Positions 26,568 to 34,530 of a stretch of 64,000 bases of DNA are shown one piece after another; positions within the stretch are counted from its first letter, which is position 1, and the number at the start of each line of letters is the position of its first letter. Source of the stretch: Aeoliella mucimassa. GTDB taxonomy: Bacteria; Planctomycetota; Planctomycetia; Pirellulales; Lacipirellulaceae. The notes beneath the pieces were generated by a model that worked only from the letters and a program-made list of their open reading frames with translations, searched no databases and had not been told where the DNA came from. The position numbers were made by a program, and so were the translations under genes. The stretch covers positions 1,054,001 through 1,118,000 of the forward strand of contig NZ_CP036278.1 of NCBI RefSeq assembly GCF_007748035.1. Direction: 5' to 3'.

Positions 26568-27499
26568 CCCCCGCAACCAGTTCCACTTCTGGGATCGACC
26601 AGGAGAGCTACGAACGCAACCGCCGGAGACGGATGGAGAGAATCATCCGCGCACTCTTGATGGGGTGCGCGATTATTTCGGTGGTCACTACCGTTGGAAT
26701 CGTGGTGCTGTTGCTCTTCGAGTCGCTAAAGTTCTTTCTCTACGATGGGGTGTCGATCACTGAGTTTCTCACCGGCACGGTCTGGGCACCGCAGAACGAC
26801 CAATTTGGTATTTTGCCATTATTTTGCGGCACCATGCTGGTGACCGTGGGAGCTGCCATCGTGGCGATGCCCTTGGGACTAGGCACGGCGATCTATTTAA
26901 GCGAATACGCATCGCCAATCGTTCGTGAAACAGTGAAGCCAGCCTTGGAAATCTTGGCCGGTATTCCGTCGGTGGTGTTTGGTTATCTGGCCATCGTTGT
27001 GATTGCTCCCTATATCCATGACTTGTTTCCTGATGCCGACCCGGCCAATGCCGCAGCGGCTGCCATAGTGGTGGGGTTCATGATCTTACCGACGGTCATC
27101 TCGCTGTCAGAAGACGTGCTTCGCGCGGTCCCGCGAAGTCTCCGCGAGGGGGCGTTTGCGTTGGGAGCCACCAAGTACGATGTCACCGTGAAAGTGGTCG
27201 TCCCCGCGGCGCTGTCAGGCATCATGGCTTCGTTCTTGCTGGCCATCTCGCGGGCGATCGGCGAGACCATGGCGGTTACCCTCGCCGCTGGTGGTACGCC
27301 GCGGATCACGCTTAACCCGCTTCGAAGCATTCAGACCATGACCGCTTACATCGTGGAGAAGGCTCAAGGCGAGAATCCTTACGGAACCGTCGAGTATCGC
27401 ACGATCTTTGCCGTGGGACTCACATTGTTCGTATCGACCATGCTGCTCAATCTCGTCGCCCAATGGATTCTGGGCCGTATGCGGGAGAAATACGAATGA
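26555..27499 (+). CDS. pstC: Phosphate ABC transporter permease PstC
   Basis: The 314-residue protein has six membrane segments and the permease EAA motif (EDVLRAVPRSLREGAFALGATKYD), matching PstC. Residues 60-110 form the periplasmic loop found only in PstC-type subunits (GTVWAPQNDQFGILPLFCGT). The GTG start at 26555 lies inside the pstS coding end and has a strong G-rich ribosome site. It pairs with PstA and the ATPase PstB to form the high-affinity phosphate importer. The 4-base overlap with pstA indicates translational coupling. Confidence 0.96.
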   Translation: MDTLTPATSSTSGIDQESYERNRRRRMERIIRALLMGCAIISVVTTVGIVVLLLFESLKFFLYDGVSITEFLTGTVWAPQNDQFGILPLFCGTMLVTVGAAIVAMPLGLGTAIYLSEYASPIVRETVKPALEILAGIPSVVFGYLAIVVIAPYIHDLFPDADPANAAAAAIVVGFMILPTVISLSEDVLRAVPRSLREGAFALGATKYDVTVKVVVPAALSGIMASFLLAISRAIGETMAVTLAAGGTPRITLNPLRSIQTMTAYIVEKAQGENPYGTVEYRTIFAVGLTLFVSTMLLNLVAQWILGRMREKYE

Positions 27500-28386
27500 T
27501 GTACACCGAAAAAGAGCTGGCAAACATGGCCTCGTTCCGCGTGCGCCAGAGGTTTGTCTCAAGCATGTTTCGTGTGCTCTGCATGGGGGCCATGTGGTGC
27601 TGTTTGATCATTTTGGCCTTTCTTCTCTTCAGCGTGCTGGTGAGAGGATTGCAGCACGTCGATTGGTCGTTCCTGACCGGGCTGATTTCACGCGATCCCG
27701 AGAAGGCTGGCATTTGGGTTTACTTGATAAGTAGCTTGTGGTTGATTTTATTGACCACGCTCTTTTCGATCCCAATCGGCGTAGGAGCCGCCCTCTATCT
27801 GGAAGAATACGCGGCCGACACCCGCTGGAAACGCTTGGTGCAGCTCAACATCGCCAACCTGGCTGGTGTGCCATCGATTGTTTATGGCTTGCTGGGGTTG
27901 GGGCTATTCGTCTGGGCCGCTCAGTTGGGACGCAGCATCCTTGCCGGATCGCTAACGCTCACGCTGGTGATCCTACCAATTGTGATTCTCGCCTCGCAGG
28001 AAGCATTGCGGGCGGTGCCGAACTCCATCCGTCAGGCGTCGTACGCACTCGGGGCGACGCGTTGGCAAACCACCTGGCGACAGGTACTGCCTGCTGCTAC
28101 TCCCGGCATCATGACGGGCGTCATCTTGTCCATTTCGCGGGCACTCGGCGAAGCGGCTCCGCTGGTTGCCATGGGGGCTGTTCAGTACATGAACTATGCC
28201 CCGGTGAGCGTCAACGATTCGTTTACTGCTTTGCCGCTGGCTATTTTTCAATGGGCAGGCGAAGCCAAACGAGAGTTTCACGAATTATCGGCCGCGGCCA
28301 TTATTGTTTTGTTAGTCGTGCTGATTAGCTTGAACATGATTGCTGCTTACGTGCGTCACCACTTTGGAAAGCGGGTCCAATGGTAA
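27496..28386 (+). CDS. pstA: Phosphate ABC transporter permease PstA
   Basis: The 296-residue protein starts at an ATG overlapping the pstC stop (ATGA). It has six membrane segments, the SIPIGVGAALYLEEYAADTRW stretch and EAA loop EALRAVPNSIRQASYALGATRWQTT characteristic of PstA. It forms the second half of the phosphate channel. Between pstA and pstB lies a gap of 99 bases, the largest within the operon; no promoter stands out there. Confidence 0.96.
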   Translation: MMYTEKELANMASFRVRQRFVSSMFRVLCMGAMWCCLIILAFLLFSVLVRGLQHVDWSFLTGLISRDPEKAGIWVYLISSLWLILLTTLFSIPIGVGAALYLEEYAADTRWKRLVQLNIANLAGVPSIVYGLLGLGLFVWAAQLGRSILAGSLTLTLVILPIVILASQEALRAVPNSIRQASYALGATRWQTTWRQVLPAATPGIMTGVILSISRALGEAAPLVAMGAVQYMNYAPVSVNDSFTALPLAIFQWAGEAKREFHELSAAAIIVLLVVLISLNMIAAYVRHHFGKRVQW

Positions 28387-28485
28387 GCGTTCTTGGATCG
28401 AATAGGCCATCGTGGTTCCAAGTTGGGAGCTTACTCAACTTAACGGAACGTGGTTGCATCATGCCGAAGCTGGAGTTGCCCAATC

Positions 28486-29322
28486 GTGGATAATCCTTCT
28501 GTAACAATTCGACGCCCAGAGCTGTCGTTCGAACGCCCGCATCGCACTGCCAGCGAAATGGCAAAGCGGTCGGCCAAGTTCGAAACGAAGGATGTTCACT
28601 TCTGGTACGGTTCGCATCACACACTGCACGGCATCACGCTGGCGATTCCCGAAAACTGCGTGACCGCGTTGATCGGTCCCTCGGGATGCGGCAAAAGTAC
28701 CTACTTGCGGTGCTTGAATCGCATGAACGATATGATCGAGAACACTCGCGTCGATGGCGAGATCATTCTCGATGGCAAGAGCATCCGTGGTTCGAAGGTA
28801 GATGTCGTTGAGCTGCGCAAACGGGTTGGCATGGTCTTTCAGAAGTCGAATCCATTCCCGAAGTCGATTTTCGAGAACGTTGCGTATGGGCCACGCGTCG
28901 CTGGGCTGCGTTCGCGTGATCGATTGGAGGAAATCGTCGAAAAGTCGCTGAAGCAGTCGGCCTTGTGGGATGAAGTGAAAGATCGCCTGAACGACTCCGC
29001 GCTCGCGCTCTCCGGCGGTCAGCAACAACGGTTGTGTATCGCCCGCGCTCTGGCGACCGATCCGGATGTGCTGCTGATGGACGAACCTGCGTCGGCGCTC
29101 GATCCCACGAGCACATCACGCATTGAGGATCTTATTTTTGAACTCAAAGATACCTATACCATCGTGATCGTCACACACAACATGCAACAAGCAGCTCGTG
29201 TGTCGGATCAAACCGCCTTTTTCTACGAAGGGCAATTGATCGAAGCAGGGATGACCACCGATGTGTTTACCAATCCAACGAAACGCGAAACAGAAGACTA
29301 CATTACCGGCCGCTTTGGTTAA
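28486..29322 (+). CDS. pstB: Phosphate ABC transporter ATP-binding protein
   Basis: The 278-residue ATPase shows Walker [11 protein letters not shown]-loop [17 protein letters not shown] (PstB-specific), signature LSGGQQQRL, Walker [14 protein letters not shown] and switch His (VTHNMQQA). It energises phosphate import. The start is GTG 28486 with GGAG at 28472; an ATG at 28558 would also leave a complete ATPase domain, so the first 24 residues are uncertain. The YITGRFG end is typical for the family. Confidence 0.96.
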   Translation: MDNPSVTIRRPELSFERPHRTASEMAKRSAKFETKDVHFWYGSHHTLHGITLAIPENCVTALIGPSGCGKSTYLRCLNRMNDMIENTRVDGEIILDGKSIRGSKVDVVELRKRVGMVFQKSNPFPKSIFENVAYGPRVAGLRSRDRLEEIVEKSLKQSALWDEVKDRLNDSALALSGGQQQRLCIARALATDPDVLLMDEPASALDPTSTSRIEDLIFELKDTYTIVIVTHNMQQAARVSDQTAFFYEGQLIEAGMTTDVFTNPTKRETEDYITGRFG

Positions 29323-29365
29323 GTCCTGGCGGTCGTGCCTCTTATCTTGGAATGATAACTGAGTC

Positions 29366-30049
29366 ATGAGCAAGCACCTAGAACGCGATCTTCAGACGTT
29401 GGAGCAGGCCTTACTTGCGCAAGCTTCCATCGTGGAGTCGATGATTCGAACCGCCAGCCGCGCCTTGTGTGAACGGCAGGTCGAACTCGTGTGGGACGTG
29501 ATGGATAACGAACAGCTAGTGAATGCTCGCGAAGTGACCATCGAGGAAGAGTGCCTGAAGATTCTCGCTTTGCACCAACCCGTGGCGATCGACCTCCGTC
29601 GTACGGCAGCGGTGCTCAAGATCAATGGCGACCTCGAGCGGATCGCCGATCTGGCGGTAAACCTGGGAGAGCGGGCGCGGGCGCTGGATAACTACCCCGA
29701 TTTCTATGGCTCGGAGAATCTGCAGAAGATGGCCACGATGTCGGTGGAGATGGTCCGCGGAGCGATTGATGCCTTTGTGGAGTTCGACGCCAGCCAGGCG
29801 AGTCGCATCCGCAACCGCGATGGTGAAGTCAACGACTTGAACGTGCTCTTGATTGAAGAGATTCACGAGATCATGCGTACCCGCAGCGACCTGGTCGAAG
29901 CGGCATTGCACTACTTTTCGGCAACGCGACACATCGAGCGGATTGCCGATCATGCTACCAATATTGCTGAAGATGTGATGTACCTCGTCGAGGGCGAGAT
30001 CGCTCGCCATCGCTACGAGACACAACCACAAAATAACCCTGCGAAGTAA
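29366..30049 (+). CDS. phoU: PhoU phosphate signalling regulator
   Basis: The 227-residue protein consists of two PhoU three-helix bundles. The first carries LEQALLAQASIVESMI and NGDLERIADLAVNLGERA, the second EVNDLNVLLIEEIHEIM and ATRHIERIADHATNIAEDVMYL. The E/DxxxD metal-binding pattern (ERIAD) is present in both. PhoU links the Pst transporter to the PhoR/PhoB system and damps the response in phosphate excess. It lies 43 bases after pstB and six bases before the response regulator. Confidence 0.96.
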   Translation: MSKHLERDLQTLEQALLAQASIVESMIRTASRALCERQVELVWDVMDNEQLVNAREVTIEEECLKILALHQPVAIDLRRTAAVLKINGDLERIADLAVNLGERARALDNYPDFYGSENLQKMATMSVEMVRGAIDAFVEFDASQASRIRNRDGEVNDLNVLLIEEIHEIMRTRSDLVEAALHYFSATRHIERIADHATNIAEDVMYLVEGEIARHRYETQPQNNPAK

Positions 30050-30055
30050 AGAGCC

Positions 30056-30763
30056 ATGGCGAAACCTGTAATTCTAATTGTGGAAGACGACCGGTCGCTA
30101 GCTGACGTGTTGGACTATAACCTGCGTCAGGATGGATACGAGACCATCGTCGCACGCGATGGCCAGGAAGGCTTGACCCAAGCCCGTCTGAAAGCTCCCA
30201 AGCTGGTGGTGCTCGATTTGATGTTGCCACTGGTGAACGGGCTGGAGATTTGCCGACGGTTGCGAGCCGATCCGGCAACTCAGGAAATGCTGATCCTCAT
30301 GCTCACCGCCAAGTCGGAAGAAACCGATCAGGTGGCTGGGTTCAGCGTGGGGGCCGATGATTACGTGACGAAGCCCTTTAGCGTGAAAGTGCTGTTGGAA
30401 CGCATTCGGGCGTTGCTCCGCCGACGTCACGGTGCCGCCGTGGCGGGAGACACGCTGGTGAGTCAGGGCATCATGGTCGATCGTCAACGTCATCGCGTGA
30501 CCGCTGGCGAAGAACTACTCGACCTCACTCCCAGCGAGTTTAGTTTGCTGGAGTCGCTGATCCGCCAGCCAGGGCGGGTATTCAGCCGGGCGGAGTTAAT
30601 CGACTCCGCGTTGGGAGGCGACTCCTTGGTGCTCGAACGCACGATCGACGTCCATATTCGGGCACTCCGTAAGAAGCTCAATGGCTACGCGGATCTCATC
30701 GAGACGGTTCGTGGGGTTGGTTATCGATTCCGCGATCCTGCGTCGGCGATGAGTACGGTGTAA
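30056..30763 (+). CDS. phoB: Phosphate-regulon response regulator, OmpR/PhoB family
   Basis: The 235-residue protein has a receiver domain with phosphoacceptor Asp54 (VVLDLMLP), acidic pair DD near residue 11 and Lys in TKPFS. A winged-helix DNA-binding domain follows, with SEFSLLESLIRQPGRVFSRAELID and a typical terminal hairpin (VRGVGYRF). Its position directly after phoU supports the PhoB assignment and makes it the likely binder of the upstream Pho box. A phoR kinase gene does not follow; the sensor must be elsewhere. Confidence 0.9.
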   Translation: MAKPVILIVEDDRSLADVLDYNLRQDGYETIVARDGQEGLTQARLKAPKLVVLDLMLPLVNGLEICRRLRADPATQEMLILMLTAKSEETDQVAGFSVGADDYVTKPFSVKVLLERIRALLRRRHGAAVAGDTLVSQGIMVDRQRHRVTAGEELLDLTPSEFSLLESLIRQPGRVFSRAELIDSALGGDSLVLERTIDVHIRALRKKLNGYADLIETVRGVGYRFRDPASAMSTV

Positions 30764-30839
30764 AGCGAAGGGCAGCCTTTATCGCAAGCGAGTACCGGTC
30801 TGGTGAATGCCAGATCAACTGACCGTGAGTCGTATGCAA

Positions 30840-30880
30840 AAAAGCGAGCACCGCACGTTGAAGTGCAGTGCTCGCTTTTA
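30840..30880. terminator. Bidirectional terminator between phoB and DUF4956 genes
   Basis: AAAAGCGAGCAC (30840-30851) pairs with GTGCTCGCTTTT (30868-30879), with further GCAC/GTGC pairing inside. A-runs and T-runs at the two sides allow use from both convergent operons. Confidence 0.85.
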
Positions 30881-30911
30881 ATATTGTGTGCTGACTGTCG
30901 GCAGGGGGCGC

Positions 30912-31568
30912 TTACAGACGACGGCCCCGGCGAGTGATGCTAATGCCTTCGGTCTCTTGCACGGTTTGCTGGTGCGGATGGTAGAACAACGTGATCGTGG
31001 CGCAGTCGCGTACCAGGTCGATCTTGCCAATCTCGATCCGCGAGATCGCCAGTCCCGTGCGTTCTTCGAGGTCCGCAAGCAACTCACCGTATCGATCGGG
31101 ATGCACCAGATCGAGCTTTTCGTAAAGCACTTCCTCTTGGGCTTCCTGTCTCAACAGCGGCATCATTTCGAGACACGACGGTAGTGCGACCAATGCCATG
31201 TTAGCGCAGGCGAGTTCCGCCCAGCTGACCTTTAGATTGGAAAGGGAATTGATCACCGCGATGCCAATCACTGTAAAGAGATAGGACATTTCACGAATTG
31301 GCATCGTATCGGTGCGGTAACGCAGGACGCCAAAAATGGCAAACAGGCCCAGGCCCATGCCAGTGTCGATATCCAGCTTTTTAAGCGTAAAGCAGATAAA
31401 GAACACCACCGTGCTTAGTACGTAAAACGTAAACAGGTAATCCTTGCTGCGCGAACGCCTGTAGTAAACAAACCGCACAAGAATGGACACAACGATTAGA
31501 TTGATCGCATAGCGACCGACCATCTTGATGAAATCATCATCGTAGATAGGGACTTCGAACAGTTCCAT
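30912..31568 (-). CDS. DUF4956 membrane protein (polyphosphate-polymerase partner)
   Basis: The 218-residue protein has three to four membrane segments within residues 14-115 (LIVVSILVRFVYY, FTFYVLSTVVFFICF, MGLGLFAIFGVLRYR, YLFTVIGIAVINSL) and a soluble C-terminal alpha/beta domain ending in RRGRRL. GLFAIFGVLRYRTDTMPIRE is the DUF4956 signature. Such proteins commonly sit beside VTC-domain polyphosphate polymerases, as here (13 bases after it). They are thought to form the membrane part of the polymer machinery, perhaps for export or anchoring; the exact role is unproven. I chose MELFEVPIYDDD as start, since a longer frame overlaps the upstream gene. Confidence 0.85.
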   Translation of the reverse strand: MELFEVPIYDDDFIKMVGRYAINLIVVSILVRFVYYRRSRSKDYLFTFYVLSTVVFFICFTLKKLDIDTGMGLGLFAIFGVLRYRTDTMPIREMSYLFTVIGIAVINSLSNLKVSWAELACANMALVALPSCLEMMPLLRQEAQEEVLYEKLDLVHPDRYGELLADLEERTGLAISRIEIGKIDLVRDCATITLFYHPHQQTVQETEGISITRRGRRL

Positions 31569-31581
31569 GGAGTAGCGTCTT

Positions 31582-32358
31582 TCAAGAAGTATGCGAGCCA
31601 ACAACTCGGAGTTTTCGCTTGAAGCGATTCCGCTTAAGTGTGGGATTGAGCAAGGCACTGCCGATGCAGTACTTGCTGATCCGCATTGGAGGCACTCGCA
31701 ATTGGCGAAGGCACTGGCGGATCGGAGAGTTGCGCAGGTTGCGCTCTTGTTTGACCTCGATGATCGTTACGCCTTCTAGCGCGCGATCTTGTTGTTCATC
31801 GCTGAACGACAGTTCGGTGTCGATCGTCACGCGTTCGGCAATATTGAGGCCAACCAAAGTGATTCGGGAGAATAGTGTCCAGATCTGCGGTAGCAGCGTT
31901 TTGCCGGAAGACCGTGTTTGTAATACCAAGTCTTTCGATGCGTCGTCGAGGGTTTGCTCAATCGAAGCGATGGGAACCCGTCGTTTGATGGTCCGCCCAC
32001 GATTCGTTTTCTGCTTTACCTCAAAGAACGCTGTGCCAGAACTCATGTATCGCCGCTGGCGAAACTTTAGACGGGTTGCACGACCGTTGTGGTGATCCAG
32101 ATAACAATCTCGATGCAACGTGTCGAAGTACAATGTCTCGTAAGGGGATCGACGGAATCCGTCGACCTCGAGTACCTTGTAATCGGCACGCACCATCTCA
32201 AGCAACTGGGCCAATAGAACCTCGTTCGACACGTATTTGGTGTCGATGCGATTCATCAGGCTGACGGAATCGATCTCGCTAAGTGAGGTGGGAGTAAACT
32301 TGGCGAGTGCTTGATCGATGTTGTCTAATTGAGAGGTAGGCTCAAGCTCGTCTATCAT
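31582..32358 (-). CDS. VTC-domain polyphosphate polymerase
   Basis: The 258-residue protein is a single VTC domain. It starts at an ATG overlapping the stop of the DUF1559 gene (ATGA). Characteristic features are NRIDTKYV near residue 35, YETLYFDT, the basic strand RLKFRQRRY, FFEVKQKTNRGRTIKRR, RVTIDTELSF and VTIIEVKQER. These form the positively charged tunnel and metal-binding glutamate of the triphosphate-tunnel fold. The family makes inorganic polyphosphate from ATP in yeast VTC4; bacterial homologues are inferred to do likewise. Its position facing the pst-phoB operon suggests a link with phosphate status. Confidence 0.85.
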   Translation of the reverse strand: MIDELEPTSQLDNIDQALAKFTPTSLSEIDSVSLMNRIDTKYVSNEVLLAQLLEMVRADYKVLEVDGFRRSPYETLYFDTLHRDCYLDHHNGRATRLKFRQRRYMSSGTAFFEVKQKTNRGRTIKRRVPIASIEQTLDDASKDLVLQTRSSGKTLLPQIWTLFSRITLVGLNIAERVTIDTELSFSDEQQDRALEGVTIIEVKQERNLRNSPIRQCLRQLRVPPMRISKYCIGSALLNPTLKRNRFKRKLRVVGSHTS

Positions 32359-33308
32359 TGATCGAATGCCTCTACAACTTCGCCTCCGTCGCGGGAACAA
32401 TAGCAACGTAAGATTTTAGGTTCCATTTCATCGGTCAAGAAGTGAACCGACCCATCGGCTGCCAGGGCGGTTACGCCACCTGGATGATCGGAAAAGGCAC
32501 GTTCGTCTTCCCAAACTTCAGGGGGAACCTCGTCGTTGATGCCCTTCTTGATATGGGTGATGTTGCCCCCCAAAGCCCAGGCACCGTTCAACGATTTCAC
32601 CTCGCCTGAGCTGTTAACATCGGCGCCCCGACCAGAGCACTCGATCACCATGAGGGTTGACGATAGCCCATCGGTAACTCGCGAGGTGGTGAGTTTCGGC
32701 GGCTCGATTAGCGTATCCTCTTTTTCAAGGCCTTTGGTGCCAAGCAGGATTCCGCGTTGAGGACCGTAGTCTTCCCCTGTCGTGGGGTTGGCTTTCTTCT
32801 TGTCAGGGCCCGAAATACCGAGGTAGTCGATGCAGCCCAGGCCTTCGCCGGGTTGACCATTGAGTGCCTGAATCTTTCCTTGTGGAGAGCGGTGCTCGTC
32901 CAAAGTCGCAGCACTAGGGCAGATAAACGTGGGGATGACTTGACTGGTCGCTTGAATATTCTGGTCGGAAACAAGCCGGTAGTCGAAATCGATTTTGTCG
33001 TAGATCGCTTCCTCTTCCAGATGGTTGAGGATAATACAAGCCCATGCGAAGTCGTAGGTGTTGGGATCGCTTCGCGGGCCCGACCACTTCTTGCCTGGGG
33101 GGAACTTGCCGTAGGCACTTTCGTAATTGAGGATGGCCACGCCGATTTGGCGGTTGTTGTTCAGGCAAGTGGTGCGACGCGAGGCTTCGCGGGCCATTTG
33201 CACCGCCGGCAGCAAGAGAGCAACCAATACTCCGACAATGGCAATTACCACCAACAGCTCAACTAGTGTGAAACCCTTGAAGTTCCAGGGGGGACGGGGC
33301 GATCGCAT
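32355..33308 (-). CDS. DUF1559 prepilin-like protein
   Basis: The 317-residue protein begins with a type IV prepilin-like N-terminus, GFTLVELLVVIAIVGVLVALL, with the conserved Glu at +5. The N-methylation motif is followed by CLNNNRQIGVAILNYESAYGKFPPG, the DUF1559 signature, and it ends with the H-x9-DG motif HPGGVTALAADGSVHF. Planctomycetes carry dozens of these surface or pseudopilin-like proteins; their roles are unknown. Here it opens the operon with the polyphosphate polymerase and DUF4956 protein, which is an unusual partnership. It may be processed by the same prepilin peptidase as the type IV system at 55-63 kb. Confidence 0.9.
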   Translation of the reverse strand: MRSPRPPWNFKGFTLVELLVVIAIVGVLVALLLPAVQMAREASRRTTCLNNNRQIGVAILNYESAYGKFPPGKKWSGPRSDPNTYDFAWACIILNHLEEEAIYDKIDFDYRLVSDQNIQATSQVIPTFICPSAATLDEHRSPQGKIQALNGQPGEGLGCIDYLGISGPDKKKANPTTGEDYGPQRGILLGTKGLEKEDTLIEPPKLTTSRVTDGLSSTLMVIECSGRGADVNSSGEVKSLNGAWALGGNITHIKKGINDEVPPEVWEDERAFSDHPGGVTALAADGSVHFLTDEMEPKILRCYCSRDGGEVVEAFDQ

Positions 33309-33648
33309 TTACACATCCCTTTCGAAACGCATTGTCTAATGAGGACAGTGCAGATGCTCCGGTAGGGGGGAACTATCAGACGCCCTCTCTTGTTCCTTTT
33401 TTGGAATGAGTACATTCCTCTTCCATTATTAACTGAATCTTAACAATCCTCAATAGGAGGAGTTCGGATTCACGAAGCTAGTATTGGGAAGAATAAGGGT
33501 GAGGTTCTTGCTGAGACACCGCCCGCTGTTGAGAACCATTTAGATTGAACCCCAGTGCCGACTCAAGGGATCGCAAAAACTTTTTAAAAAGTGTTTGTGG
33601 GGACCGCTAGCAAACTCATTGATGCAAAAAGGCTGGAAATATAGGTGT
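33309..33648. other. Intergenic region between the polyphosphate operon and nei
   Basis: This 340-base AT-richer gap holds three symmetric or repeated sequences. GGAATG and CATTCC form a dyad with a 4-base spacer (33403-33418). TTAAC occurs twice, 11 bases apart (33429 and 33440). A near-perfect AT-rich palindrome centred on ACTTTTTAAAAAGT spans 33573-33596 and could help end nei transcription. The leftward DUF1559 promoter must lie here. Confidence 0.5.
33429..33444. promoter_or_regulatory. TTAAC direct repeat, possible Pho-type box
   Basis: Two TTAAC units are spaced 11 bases apart, the same period as the pst Pho box and like the PhoP boxes of Firmicutes. CTTAACA resembles the CTTCACA unit at six of seven bases. 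The orientation is opposite to the leftward DUF1559/VTC operon, so the evidence is weak. Confidence 0.3.
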
Positions 33649-34497
33649 TTAAGCAGTTGGCGGTTGGCCGCGAAAGCGAGCGTCGTCCCGCGCGGGTTGC
33701 TTTGATTCTGGACCTGGTGGTTGGCATTCTGGGCACCAATAAGTGGTGCGGCCTAGGTCGCCTTGGCGGCTTAGGTGGATGGGAGTGCCACACAGATAGC
33801 AAGGTTCGCCGCGCCGGCCATACACCCACAGCCGTCCGCCGGACCCTTCGCGACGCGTCGTACGCGGTTGCGCTTGCAAGTTGAATTGCATGAGATCGCG
33901 CGCTTGCGACAACAATTCGATCCATTGTTGCTCCGTTTGCGTGGCAGCGGGAGCGAACGGGTCGATGTTTTGCAGGAACAGCAATTCCGACTTGTAGACG
34001 TTGCCGATTCCGCAAGCGATGGTTTGATTCATTACCGCCTCGCCGATCGGTAGCCAGCCTTTAGCAAGGTAGCGCGCTGCGATCGATGGCAGGTCAATTT
34101 CTTCGGCCAGTAGGTCTGGTCCCAGTGACGACAACATGCGGTGCCGGCGGAGTTGTGTCGCAGTGAGCAGTTCGAGTGTCTTGGGGTTGAAGAACACCAC
34201 GCAGAGCTGATGCGTCTCCAGCACCAATGCTGCTTGGCGAGCCGGTTTCTGCCAGGCCTCGCCATGAGGATAAATATGCCAGGAGCCGGTCATGCCCGAG
34301 TGGCCATGGATGGTAAGTCCATGGTCAAAGTGAATCAGCAAGTGCTTGCCACGCGCTTCGATGCTACGAACCTGGTGATTCACCAGCGAATCGGCATCGA
34401 CGATCTCGTCGCGAGCGCGGGCAGCCGTGATTGTCTCGCCCACCAGCCAGGGGCGGAGCGTATTGGCCGTGCGGTGGATCGTGTCGCCTTCGGGCAT
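33649..34497 (-). CDS. nei: Fpg/Nei-family DNA glycosylase (endonuclease VIII type)
   Basis: The 282-residue enzyme has the catalytic N-terminus MPEGDTIHR (Pro2 nucleophile after Met removal, Glu3), the helix-two-turn-helix motif with NQTIACGIGNVYKSE, and a zinc finger CYLCG...CPEC near residues 231-255. PEGDTIHR is typical of Nei rather than Fpg (PELPE). It excises oxidised pyrimidines and cuts the abasic site. The last 25 residues are a basic low-complexity tail. It is the distal gene of the leftward operon with lhr, 33 bases away; the pairing of a Lhr helicase with a Nei protein is also known from mycobacteria. Confidence 0.92.
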   Translation of the reverse strand: MPEGDTIHRTANTLRPWLVGETITAARARDEIVDADSLVNHQVRSIEARGKHLLIHFDHGLTIHGHSGMTGSWHIYPHGEAWQKPARQAALVLETHQLCVVFFNPKTLELLTATQLRRHRMLSSLGPDLLAEEIDLPSIAARYLAKGWLPIGEAVMNQTIACGIGNVYKSELLFLQNIDPFAPAATQTEQQWIELLSQARDLMQFNLQAQPRTTRREGSGGRLWVYGRRGEPCYLCGTPIHLSRQGDLGRTTYWCPECQPPGPESKQPARDDARFRGQPPTA

Positions 34498-34530
34498 GGT
34501 GGTAGCGAAGTTGAGCGAGAGGGAGCAGGG

